DNA of 64,000 nt from Oscillospiraceae bacterium (GTDB lineage: Bacteria; Bacillota; Clostridia; Oscillospirales; Oscillospiraceae), in assembly GCA_910574635.1 (NCBI GenBank), contig CAJTCG010000001.1, positions 62,001 to 126,000 of the forward strand, written 5' to 3'. The notes under the pieces were generated by a model. That model saw only the letters and a program-made list of their open reading frames with translations. It made no database searches and had not been told where the DNA came from. How positions within the stretch are numbered: the stretch's first letter is position 1; each line of letters opens with the position of its first letter. The position numbers and the translations under genes were made by a program. This document shows, in pieces, positions 7,586 to 14,432 of the stretch.

Positions 7586-7810
7586 TTATTCGCCCGGCCT
7601 TTCAGGCAACGGGGCCCGGCCCACCAATTGGTCCAAGGTTACTCCATAGAGATCGGCCAACTTTACCAGCGTAGGAGCTGTGGGTTCCCGGAGGTCCTTT
7701 TCATAGCGCTCATAGCTTCTGGCGGACATTTCCAAAACCCGTGAGACAGCCTCGCGGGAAAGTTTTTGCCGTTTCCGCAAGGTAAATAAATTCTTCGACA
7801 AAGTTTCCAT
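7586..7810 (-). CDS. XRE-family HTH regulator of DUF6809 module 1
   Basis: The 74-residue protein is a single Cro/CI HTH domain (LRKRQKLSREAVSRVL, MSARSYERYEKDLREP, LVKLADLYGVTLDQLVG). It is divergent from the DUF6809 gene at 7921, with 110 bp between them that contain a consensus promoter and a palindrome. The same pairing recurs at 16021/16336 and 48905/48560. It very likely represses the shared intergenic region, including itself; this is inference from arrangement. Confidence 0.88.
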   Translation of the reverse strand: METLSKNLFTLRKRQKLSREAVSRVLEMSARSYERYEKDLREPTAPTLVKLADLYGVTLDQLVGRAPLPERPGE

Positions 7811-7822
7811 GATATTTCCTCA

Positions 7823-7856
7823 CCCTCTTGACAAAGAGGGGCAAAAAAGATATAAT
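7823..7856 (+). promoter_or_regulatory. Promoter and operator of DUF6809 module 1
   Basis: TTGACA (7828-7833), 17 bases, TATAAT (7851-7856). The inverted repeat CCCTCTT-gaca-AAGAGGG (7823-7840) covers the -35 box. An ACAC...GTGT repeat follows near 7863-7876. Confidence 0.85.
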
Positions 7857-7920
7857 CAAAATTACACTATTTGGTGTGAATCAAAAGGCCGTTTTGCCTC
7901 GCTCGAAAGGAGCCGATTTC

Positions 7921-8175
7921 ATGGAAGGATTCCTCCACGCCCTCTACGAATACGCCCAGGAGAAGCACGTCCCGTCCTACCTGGAAACCTGGGAATACCG
8001 CCGGGCCACCTGCGGCCTGGAGGAGGACTGGGCCTCCTTCCGCTCCACGCTGACGGCGGAACAGGAACAGCGCCTGAAAGCCCTCCTGGACCGGGAGCGG
8101 AACGCCGCCTGTCTGGAGGACCAGGCCATTTTCTCCTGCGGCCTCTCCATGGGGGTGGGCCTTGGGCGGCTTTAG
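7921..8175 (+). CDS. DUF6809 family protein, module 1
   Basis: The 84-residue protein is predicted all-helical and charged. It shares the pattern of its paralogues at 16336 and 48560: an LYxY motif near residue 9, a Tyr near 20, a TAEQ...L-R helix in the middle, and a C-terminal LSxGxxLGRL-like end. The start at 7921 is chosen because GAAAGGAG lies 8-15 bases upstream and because this start aligns with the paralogues; an earlier in-frame ATG at 7828 would overlap the promoter. Function is unknown. Constant divergence from an XRE repressor suggests a regulated effector, perhaps an anti-repressor or toxin-like partner. Its 3' end overlaps the convergent rpe by 4 bp. Confidence 0.85.
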   Translation: MEGFLHALYEYAQEKHVPSYLETWEYRRATCGLEEDWASFRSTLTAEQEQRLKALLDRERNAACLEDQAIFSCGLSMGVGLGRL

Positions 8176-8819
8176 GCCCCCCGCAGCTCCGCAATCCGGG
8201 CGGGGATGTCCGCCGCTTTATAAACCGCGCTTCCCGCCACCAGCACGTTGGCTCCCGCCTCGATGCAGGTCCGGCAGGTGTCCGGGGCCACGCCGCCGTC
8301 CACCTCCAGCTCACAGCCCGGGTTCTTCTCGTCGATGAGCTTCCGCAGGGCCGTCACCTTCGGCATCATATCCGCCATGAACTTCTGCCCGCCAAAGCCC
8401 GGCTCCACCGTCATGACCAGAATCAGCTCCACCTTCATAAGGTACGGCAGGGCCGCCTCCGCCGGAGTCTTAGGCTTGAGCACAATCCCCGCCTTTTTCC
8501 CCTTGGCGTGAATTTTGCCGATGGCGGCGTGGATGTTCTCCTCCGTGTCCGCCTCCACATGGACCGTCACCAGGTCCGCCCCGGCGTCGCAGAACTGCTC
8601 CACGTACCGGACGGGCTGGGTGATCATCAGGTGTACGTCCAGGGGCAGCTCCGTGGTGGGCCGGATGGACTTCACCACCGGGACGCCGATGGTGATGTTG
8701 GGGACAAACACCCCGTCCATCACGTCCACATGGACGTAGTCGGCGGCGGCGATGCGTTGGATATCCCGCTCCAGATTCGCAAAATCGGCGGAGAGGATGG
8801 ACGGCGCGATTTTGATCAT
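8172..8819 (-). CDS. rpe: Ribulose-phosphate 3-epimerase
   Basis: The 215-residue TIM-barrel enzyme interconverts ribulose 5-phosphate and xylulose 5-phosphate in the pentose phosphate pathway. Landmarks are the opening APSILSADFANL, HVDVMDGVFVPN (metal-binding His/Asp), HLMI, MTVEPGFGGQKF and EVDGGV, all at normal spacing. The ATG at 8819 is used; AGAGGGG lies 6 bases upstream. A promoter at 9034-9062 would give a leader of about 210 nt. Rpe is often near rsgA/thiN in Firmicutes; here it stands alone. Confidence 0.97.
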   Translation of the reverse strand: MIKIAPSILSADFANLERDIQRIAAADYVHVDVMDGVFVPNITIGVPVVKSIRPTTELPLDVHLMITQPVRYVEQFCDAGADLVTVHVEADTEENIHAAIGKIHAKGKKAGIVLKPKTPAEAALPYLMKVELILVMTVEPGFGGQKFMADMMPKVTALRKLIDEKNPGCELEVDGGVAPDTCRTCIEAGANVLVAGSAVYKAADIPARIAELRGA

Positions 8820-9033
8820 GAAAAGCCCCTCTTTTCTCTCGGCGCGGCGGCGGAAGGACCGGGACACGCGGTCCGGGCCCGGTGACGGGCACGCGGGGCG
8901 GCGCATAGGATGGCTTGAGCGGCCCGAGCGCCTCCAACTCCGCGCAGCGTCCGCCCCTACGTCCGGCGCCGCCGCTTTTTTGAATATAGGGAACCGGCCT
9001 CCGGACCCCCGTCCGGCGGGCCGGTTCCCCCCT
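8820..9033 (-). promoter_or_regulatory. Long GC-rich 5' leader of rpe with a strong 5' stem
   Basis: No gene is seen between rpe and trxB-like. On the minus strand the predicted transcript begins with a stem GGGAACCGGCC/GGCCGGTTCCC (about 8990-9030) and then about 160 GC-rich bases, including a GTAGGGGCGGAC unit seen elsewhere in the window. No known riboswitch consensus is recognisable. Confidence 0.4.
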
Positions 9034-9062
9034 AGTGTAACAAACTTCCGGCCCAAAAGCAA
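9034..9062 (-). promoter_or_regulatory. Promoter for rpe
   Basis: On the minus strand: TTGCTT (9057-9062), 17 bases, TACACT (9034-9039). Confidence 0.65.
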
Positions 9063-9186
9063 CCGAGGACCGGGATATTTTTTGTCCGCCGGCGGGGCGG
9101 AAAATTTTGTTGCAAAAACATCTGCAAAATTTTCCGAAAGTGTGATAGGATAAAGGGTAAAGACGATTTGAAAAGGAGGCGGCGCT

Positions 9187-9996
9187 ATGGCGTATGACGT
9201 GCTCGTCATCGGCGGGGGCCCGGCGGGGCTGTCGGCGGCCCAGAACGTCCGGGCCCGGGGGAAAACCGCGCTGGTAGTCTCCAATCCCCTGGAGGAAAAT
9301 CCCCTCTGGAAGGCGAAGGAAGTGGACAACTACCTGGGCCTTCCCCGCCTCAGCGGAGCGGAGCTGCTGACGGCCTTCCAGCGCCACGCGGAGTCCTCCG
9401 GGGCGGAGTTTCTGGAGGGCCGGGCCCTCAGCGCCCTGCGGTCCGGGGAGAGCTGGTATGTGAGCGTGGGCAACACGATGGTTCAGGGAAAAGCCGTGGT
9501 CCTGGCGGCGGGCGTCGTCCGGGGAAAAAAGCTCCCCGGGGAGGCGGAACTTCTGGGCCGGGGCGTCAGCTACTGCGCCACCTGCGACGGGATGCTTTAC
9601 CGGGGGAAGCGGGTGGCCGTCCTGGGCTGGACCCCCTCGGCGGAGAAGGAAGCCGCCTTCCTGGAGGGCATCGGCTGCCAGGTTCTCTACCTGGATAAAC
9701 CCCGGGACTGCGCGATCCGGGGCGCGGAGAAGGTGGAGGCCGTAACCTGCGGCGGCGTCACGGAGGCGGTGGAGGCCGTCTTCCTCCTGCGGCCCGCCAT
9801 GGCCCCGGGGGACCTGTTCCCGGGCCTGGAGACAGGGGGCGGCTTTGTGGCGGTGGACCGGGAGATGCGGACGAACCTCCCCGGCGTGTTTGCCGCCGGG
9901 GACTGCACCGGCGGGCCCCTACAGGTATCCAAGGCCGTGGGCGAGGGCCTGACTGCCGGGCAAAAAGCGGCGGCTTTTGCCGCGGCGGTGAAATAA
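9187..9996 (+). CDS. Thioredoxin reductase-like flavoprotein lacking the NADPH motif
   Basis: The 269-residue protein has the FAD-binding GGGPAG (residues 9-14), the redox pair CATC (about 129-132) and the C-terminal FAD signature FAAGDC. It is about 45 residues shorter than canonical TrxB. The usual NADPH site GGGxSA is replaced by GWTPSA, and the arginine-rich HRRxxFRA segment is missing (LYLDKPRDC instead). This matches the known ferredoxin-dependent flavin thioredoxin reductases (FFTR) or DTR-type enzymes of clostridia and other deep lineages. It should therefore reduce thioredoxin with electrons not taken from NADPH. Thioredoxin is encoded 27 bp downstream in the same operon. The electron donor is inferred. 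Confidence 0.85.
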   Translation: MAYDVLVIGGGPAGLSAAQNVRARGKTALVVSNPLEENPLWKAKEVDNYLGLPRLSGAELLTAFQRHAESSGAEFLEGRALSALRSGESWYVSVGNTMVQGKAVVLAAGVVRGKKLPGEAELLGRGVSYCATCDGMLYRGKRVAVLGWTPSAEKEAAFLEGIGCQVLYLDKPRDCAIRGAEKVEAVTCGGVTEAVEAVFLLRPAMAPGDLFPGLETGGGFVAVDREMRTNLPGVFAAGDCTGGPLQVSKAVGEGLTAGQKAAAFAAAVK

Positions 9997-10023
9997 CCAA
10001 TCAAAAAAAAGGAGACGAACGAT

Positions 10024-10341
10024 ATGACATTGCAGCACTTGACAACGGCGGAATTTGACGCGGCAGCGGGCAAGGCCCCTCTGGCCATGGTGGACTTCTG
10101 GGCCCCCTGGTGCGGGCCCTGCCAGATGCTGGGCCCCGTCATGGAAAACCTGGCGGCCCAGTACGAGGGCAAGGCCCTGGTGGCCAAGGTCAACGTGGAC
10201 GAGGAGCCGGAGCTGGCCCGGCGCTTCGGCGTGATGAGCATCCCCACGGTGGTCTTTTTGAAGGAGGGCCGGGAGTTTGACCGGAAGGTGGGGGCCTTCC
10301 CTCCCGCCGCCTACCAGGAGGTATTGGACAAGTCCCTGTAA
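10024..10341 (+). CDS. trxA: Thioredoxin
   Basis: The 105-residue protein has the classic active site FWAPWCGPCQM (about 24-34), the cis-Pro segment SIPTVVFLKEG and normal thioredoxin length. It is a cytoplasmic disulfide reductant, reduced by the flavoprotein encoded just upstream. A GGAG site precedes the ATG. An intrinsic terminator ends the two-gene operon. Confidence 0.96.
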   Translation: MTLQHLTTAEFDAAAGKAPLAMVDFWAPWCGPCQMLGPVMENLAAQYEGKALVAKVNVDEEPELARRFGVMSIPTVVFLKEGREFDRKVGAFPPAAYQEVLDKSL

Positions 10342-10362
10342 GCGCCGCCCCAAAAACGCGAG

Positions 10363-10401
10363 CAAGCGCCCGGAATCCTTTGATTCCGGGCGCTTAACTT
10401 T
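10363..10401 (+). terminator. Terminator of the trx operon
   Basis: GCGCCCGGAATC-ctttg-ATTCCGGGCGC is followed by a T-rich stretch. The reverse direction also ends in T-poor bases, so plus is preferred. Confidence 0.85.
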
Positions 10402-10428
10402 ATGGCGCGGGCGCAGGACGGAAGGCTC

Positions 10429-11886
10429 TTACGCCTCCCCCTTCTCCCCGTTGGCCCGGGCCTCGTTGTCCAGGTCCTCCTGGTCCTTGGGGATGGCGAT
10501 GTTGAGGATGATGGCCAGCACCGCCGCCGGCACGATGCCGGAGCCGCCGAAAATCAGCTGCACCGGCTGGGGCAGGCCCGCCAGGGCCCCGGCGGTGGCG
10601 CCCAGGCCATAGCCCAGGCCCATGGCGATGGACACGATGGTCACCACCCGGTTGGTAACGCCGTACTTGGTCAAAAGCTTGATGCCGGACACGGCGATGG
10701 AGGCGAACATCATCACCGCCGCGCCGCCCAGGACGCTCTGGGGCATAATGGAGATCACCGCCGCCAGCTTGGGGCTCAGCCCCGCCAGCACCAGGAACAC
10801 CGCGCCGCAGGTCAGGGCCATGCGGTTGACCACCTTGGTCATGGTCACCAGGCCCACGTTCTGGGAGAAGGACGTGGTGGGCAGGGAGGAGAACAGGGAG
10901 GAGATGACGGAGCCCACGCCGTCGCACACCACGCCGCCGGAGAGCTCCTTGGCGGTGGCCTCCCGGCCCATGCCGCCCTCGATGCAGCCGGAGATGTCCC
11001 CGATGGTCTCCACGGCGGTGACCAGGAACATGATCAGGATGGAGAGGATGGCGTGGAGGTTGAAGGTGGGCTTCACCGGGAGAATCTGCGGCACGGAGAA
11101 CCATTTCGCCTCGGCGATCCGGGACCAGTTCACATACCAGGAGGCGGTGAAGGCGTTCCCCTCCGCGTCCACCAGCTCATGGGGCAGCAGAATGCCCATG
11201 ACGGAGGCCACAATGTAGCCCACGATGATTCCGCAGAGGATACAGGAGGTGGATGTAATACCCTTTGTAAAGTGCTTCAGCACCACGATAACCGCCAGCA
11301 CCAGCAGGCCCAGCAGGAGGTTTGGCAGGGAGCCGAAGTCCTTGGCCCCGCTGCCTCCGGCGAAGGAGTTCACGCCCACGCTGATGAGGCTCAGGCCGAT
11401 GGCCAGCACCACGCTGCCGGTGACCACCGGCGGGAAGAACTTCCGCAGGGGCTTAATGAAAAAGCCCAGGGCCGCCTCGCAGACGCCGCCCACCATGGCC
11501 GCGCCGATAATGGCGCTGTAGGCCAGGATGCCGCCGCCCATGGCGGGGTTGGCGGCCACGCCCTTCATGACTCCCAAAAAGCCGGAGCTGGTGCCCATGA
11601 TGATAGGCACCTGCCCGCCCACGGGGCCGATGGACCAGAGCTGAATCAAGGTGATGAGGCCCGCCGCCAGCATGGCGTTTTGGAGCAGGGTGACGTACAG
11701 CGCGGGCTCCTCGCTGGTAATGCCGCAGATGCCGCAGATGATCATCAGCGGCGTCAGGTTGCCCACGAACATGGCCAGTACGTGCTGCATCCCCAGGGGG
11801 ATGGCCTGGCGCAGGGGAATGCGCCCGTGGAAATCGTAGGGACTGGTGTACTCTGCGGTCTTCTGCTTCACTTCGTTTTTGTTCAT
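10429..11886 (-). CDS. NCS2 family xanthine/uracil permease
   Basis: The 485-residue membrane protein has about 12-14 hydrophobic segments and NCS2 hallmarks: QHVLAMFVGNLTPL in the first segment, TVETIGDISG-like AVETIGDISGC in segment 8, and GGAAVMMFASIAVSGIKLL in segment 10. It imports xanthine or uric acid by H+ symport; the sequence fits the xanthine/urate branch better than uracil. The ATG at 11886 has AGGAGG 8 bases upstream. It is monocistronic with its own promoter and a leader of about 200 nt. No purine riboswitch consensus is visible in that leader. Confidence 0.92.
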   Translation of the reverse strand: MNKNEVKQKTAEYTSPYDFHGRIPLRQAIPLGMQHVLAMFVGNLTPLMIICGICGITSEEPALYVTLLQNAMLAAGLITLIQLWSIGPVGGQVPIIMGTSSGFLGVMKGVAANPAMGGGILAYSAIIGAAMVGGVCEAALGFFIKPLRKFFPPVVTGSVVLAIGLSLISVGVNSFAGGSGAKDFGSLPNLLLGLLVLAVIVVLKHFTKGITSTSCILCGIIVGYIVASVMGILLPHELVDAEGNAFTASWYVNWSRIAEAKWFSVPQILPVKPTFNLHAILSILIMFLVTAVETIGDISGCIEGGMGREATAKELSGGVVCDGVGSVISSLFSSLPTTSFSQNVGLVTMTKVVNRMALTCGAVFLVLAGLSPKLAAVISIMPQSVLGGAAVMMFASIAVSGIKLLTKYGVTNRVVTIVSIAMGLGYGLGATAGALAGLPQPVQLIFGGSGIVPAAVLAIILNIAIPKDQEDLDNEARANGEKGEA

Positions 11887-12087
11887 CTTTCTTTCCTCCT
11901 CATTTTCTGCGCCCCTTGGGCCGGGGCAGGCCGCGGAACCGCCGGACGCCCTGCCGCCCGGCCCCGTCTTTTTCTCCCTCAGCATTCTGGATCAATCGGC
12001 CGTGCGCACCCCCTTAAAGCGCAAAAAAGAAGACTACAAAATCCGCTGTTCATAAATCAGGGACAGCAAACAATGTAGCCTTCCGGC
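11887..12087 (-). promoter_or_regulatory. Structured 5' leader of the NCS2 permease
   Basis: No gene. Reading the minus strand, the leader contains a GCGC...GCGC stem near 12010 and a long GC stem (GGGCCGGGC with GCCCCGGCC, about 11916-11970) shortly before the ribosome site. It could sequester that site. No known purine, PRPP or guanidine aptamer core is recognised. Confidence 0.4.
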
Positions 12088-12093
12088 ATTGTC

Positions 12094-12122
12094 ATCATAA
12101 CATAGGTCCACCTCTTTGTCAA
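12094..12122 (-). promoter_or_regulatory. Promoter for the NCS2 permease
   Basis: On the minus strand: TTGACA (12117-12122), 17 bases, TATGAT (12094-12099). It is back to back with the birA promoter. Confidence 0.85.
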
Positions 12123-12136
12123 TCCTGTTTGCAGTA

Positions 12137-12165
12137 TTTACAGGCCCGAAAAAATGTGCTACACT
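12137..12165 (+). promoter_or_regulatory. Promoter for birA
   Basis: TTTACA (12137-12142), 17 bases, TACACT (12160-12165) with extended -10 TGC, 26 bases before the birA ATG. Confidence 0.7.
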
Positions 12166-12191
12166 AAATCCGTTTGACAAGGAGGGATGCT

Positions 12192-13193
12192 ATGAGCAGC
12201 CGGGAAGCCGTTTTGTCGCTTCTGCGGGGGGAGGAGGGCTTCCTCTCCGGCCAGGAGCTGAGCCGCCGCTTGCAGCTCAGCCGCGCCGCCGTGTGGAAGG
12301 CGGTGGACGCCCTGCGGGGAGAGGGCTATGAAATCGAGGCCCGGACCGGCCTGGGTTACCGCCTCACCGCCGCGCCGGACGTGCTGACGGAAGCGGAGAT
12401 TCGGAGTTTTTTGGGCCCCACCCGCCTCGTGGGCCGGGAGCTGCGGTGCTTCGAGGAGCTGGACTCCACCAACAACTATCTGAAGTCCTGGACGGACGGG
12501 CCGGACGGCGCGGCGGTCACCGCCGAGAGCCAGACGGCGGGCCGGGGCCGGATGGACCGCTCCTTCCAGTCCCCCAGGGGCCAGGGGATCTACCTGTCCG
12601 TGCTTCTCCGGCCTCCCCTGCCGCCGGACCGCCTGCCGCCGGTGACGGCCCTGGCGGGCGTGGCGGTGTGCGCCGCCGTGGAGCGGGTCTGCGGCGCGCG
12701 GCCGGGGCTGAAATGGCCCAACGACCCGGTGCTCTGCGGGAAGAAGCTCTGCGGCATTTTGACGGAGCTGTCCCTGGAGGCGGAGACGGGGCGGGTCCAG
12801 TCCCTGGTGCTGGGCATCGGCGTCAACGTGGGCCAGGGGGAGGAGGACTTCTCGCCGGAGGTGCGGGAGGTCGCCACCTCCCTGCGCCAGGCCCTGGGGC
12901 GGTCTGTGTCCCGGCCCCAATTGGCGGCGGCGCTGCTGGAGGAGCTGGACCAGGCTTACGCCGCGCTGCTGGCCGGGGACCTGTCGGCGTATCTCGCGGC
13001 CTACCGGAGCCGCTGCGTGAACCTGGGAAAAACCGTCCGGCTCATTCCCTTTGGCGGCGGAGAGCGGGAGACCGCCCAGGCGGTGGACATCGACGAAGAA
13101 TTCAGCCTGGTGGTCCGGGGGGCGGACGGGAAGGAGCGGACGGTCCGCTCCGGCGAGGTCTCCGTCCGGGGCCTGTGGGGCTATACGGAGTAA
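12192..13193 (+). CDS. birA: Bifunctional biotin-protein ligase / biotin operon repressor BirA
   Basis: The 333-residue protein has an N-terminal winged HTH (about 1-62, SGQELSRRLQLSRAAVWKAV). The ligase domain follows, with the biotinyl-AMP loop GRGRMDRSF (about 117-125) and KWPND (about 173), and then an SH3-like C-terminal domain. It attaches biotin to acceptor carboxylases and, with biotinyl-AMP bound, represses biotin genes. The ATG at 12192 is preferred to an upstream TTG because AAGGAGG sits 6 bases before it. The chromate transporter genes follow 22 bp later, apparently in the same transcript. No biotin gene is visible nearby. Confidence 0.95.
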   Translation: MSSREAVLSLLRGEEGFLSGQELSRRLQLSRAAVWKAVDALRGEGYEIEARTGLGYRLTAAPDVLTEAEIRSFLGPTRLVGRELRCFEELDSTNNYLKSWTDGPDGAAVTAESQTAGRGRMDRSFQSPRGQGIYLSVLLRPPLPPDRLPPVTALAGVAVCAAVERVCGARPGLKWPNDPVLCGKKLCGILTELSLEAETGRVQSLVLGIGVNVGQGEEDFSPEVREVATSLRQALGRSVSRPQLAAALLEELDQAYAALLAGDLSAYLAAYRSRCVNLGKTVRLIPFGGGERETAQAVDIDEEFSLVVRGADGKERTVRSGEVSVRGLWGYTE

Positions 13194-13215
13194 CAATAAG
13201 GAAAGAGGCATTTCA

Positions 13216-13776
13216 ATGAACGGCAAGAACAAATTCCAGCAGCTCTGGGAGCTCTTTTGGACCTTCGCGAAAATGGGGGTCATGACCTTCGGCGGCGGCA
13301 TGGCCATGCTGCCCATCCTCCAGCGGGAGGTGGTGGACAGCAAGGGCTGGGCCACCGAGGAGGAGCTGACGGATTATTATGCCATCGGCCAGTGCACCCC
13401 GGGCATCATCGCCGTCAACACGGCCACCTTCATCGGGCAAAAATGCGGCGGCATCTCCGGGGGCATCGTGGCCACTCTGGGTCTGGTGTTCCCCTCCGTG
13501 GTGATCATCTCCATTCTGGCGGGGCTGATTTCCAACTTCGCGGACCTCAGCTGGGTGAAGAACGCCTTCGCCGGGATTCAGGTCTGCGTCTGCGTGCTGA
13601 TTTTCAACGCGGTGCTGAAGCTCTTGAAAAAATCCGTGGTGGATAAGCGAACGGCAGCCATCTTTGTGGTGGTCCTTCTGGGGGGCGTATTTTTGAAGCT
13701 CTCCCCGGTGTGGTTCGTCATCGGCTCGGCCCTGACGGGCATTTTATTGAAAAATCTGGAGGCGAAGAAGGCATGA
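13216..13776 (+). CDS. Chromate transporter family protein, first half
   Basis: The 186-residue membrane protein has the ChrA-domain signature near the N terminus (FxxFAKMGVMTFGGGMAMLP), then QCTPGIIAVNTATFIG and several hydrophobic segments. It is one half of a two-gene CHR pair. In such pairs the halves act together, probably as a heterodimeric CHR transporter. The family exports chromate in some bacteria, but the natural substrate in gut anaerobes is unknown. Its stop overlaps the next start (ATGA). Confidence 0.9.
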   Translation: MNGKNKFQQLWELFWTFAKMGVMTFGGGMAMLPILQREVVDSKGWATEEELTDYYAIGQCTPGIIAVNTATFIGQKCGGISGGIVATLGLVFPSVVIISILAGLISNFADLSWVKNAFAGIQVCVCVLIFNAVLKLLKKSVVDKRTAAIFVVVLLGGVFLKLSPVWFVIGSALTGILLKNLEAKKA

Positions 13777-14390
13777 TTACCACCTGTTTGCAGCTCTTCT
13801 GGGAGTTTTTCAAGACCGGCCTCTTCGCCGTGGGCGGCGGCATGGCGACCCTGCCCTTTCTCCAGGCCATCGGCGAGTCCACCGGCTGGTACACCTACAC
13901 GGATCTGATGAACATGCTGGCGGTGTCGGAGTCCACCCCCGGTCCCATCGGCATCAACATGGCCACCTACGTGGGCTTTACGGCGGCGGGCATCCCCGGG
14001 GCCATCATCGCCACCCTGGGGGAGGTGACGCCCTCCATCATCGTCATTTTGATTGTGGCGGCGGTGCTCCACAGCTTCCGCAATAACAAGTACGTGGACC
14101 AGGCCTTCTACGGCCTCCGCCCCGCCTCCACGGGGCTCATCGGCGCGGCCTGCGCGGCGGTGGTGCTGGAGGTGCTGACCACCGTCCAGCTGGCAGCCCA
14201 AAGCGGGGGCATCGTCAAGACCCCGGTTCTCAGCGGCGGGAGCCTCCTCAACGTGCCGGGGCTTCTGCTGGCGGCGCTTTTGATTGTGCTGACCAACTTT
14301 GCGCCCAAGAAGGTGACCGGCCTCCACCCCATCGTCTTCATCGGCCTTTCCGCCGTGGTGGGCGTGGCCTTCGGCTTTGCCGGGGCGTGA
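13773..14390 (+). CDS. Chromate transporter family protein, second half
   Basis: The 205-residue membrane protein is homologous to the preceding gene: FFKTGLFAVGGGMATLPFL at the N terminus and ESTPGPIGINMATYVG as the second CHR motif. The ATG overlaps the upstream TGA, indicating translational coupling and 1:1 synthesis. About five to six hydrophobic segments are present. The terminator shared with obgE follows at once. Confidence 0.9.
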   Translation: MITTCLQLFWEFFKTGLFAVGGGMATLPFLQAIGESTGWYTYTDLMNMLAVSESTPGPIGINMATYVGFTAAGIPGAIIATLGEVTPSIIVILIVAAVLHSFRNNKYVDQAFYGLRPASTGLIGAACAAVVLEVLTTVQLAAQSGGIVKTPVLSGGSLLNVPGLLLAALLIVLTNFAPKKVTGLHPIVFIGLSAVVGVAFGFAGA

Positions 14391-14397
14391 GGACAAA

Positions 14398-14432
14398 CGG
14401 AAAGAGAGGGACCGGACGGTCCCTCTCTTTTT
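14398..14432. terminator. Bidirectional terminator between the CHR genes and obgE
   Basis: GAAAGAGAGGGACCG-GACGGTCCCTCTCTTTTTC is a long stem with T and A runs on opposite sides. Confidence 0.9.

Noticed and set aside
7828-7920. Longer N terminus for DUF6809 module 1
   Set aside because: The extension is encoded by the promoter itself and is absent from the two paralogues.
9001-9186. Terminator upstream of the thioredoxin reductase gene
   Set aside because: The strong stem near 9000-9030 has no T run on the plus strand and fits better as the 5' end of the rpe leader.
11887-12090. Purine riboswitch before the NCS2 permease
   Set aside because: The conserved three-way junction bases of the guanine/adenine class could not be found.
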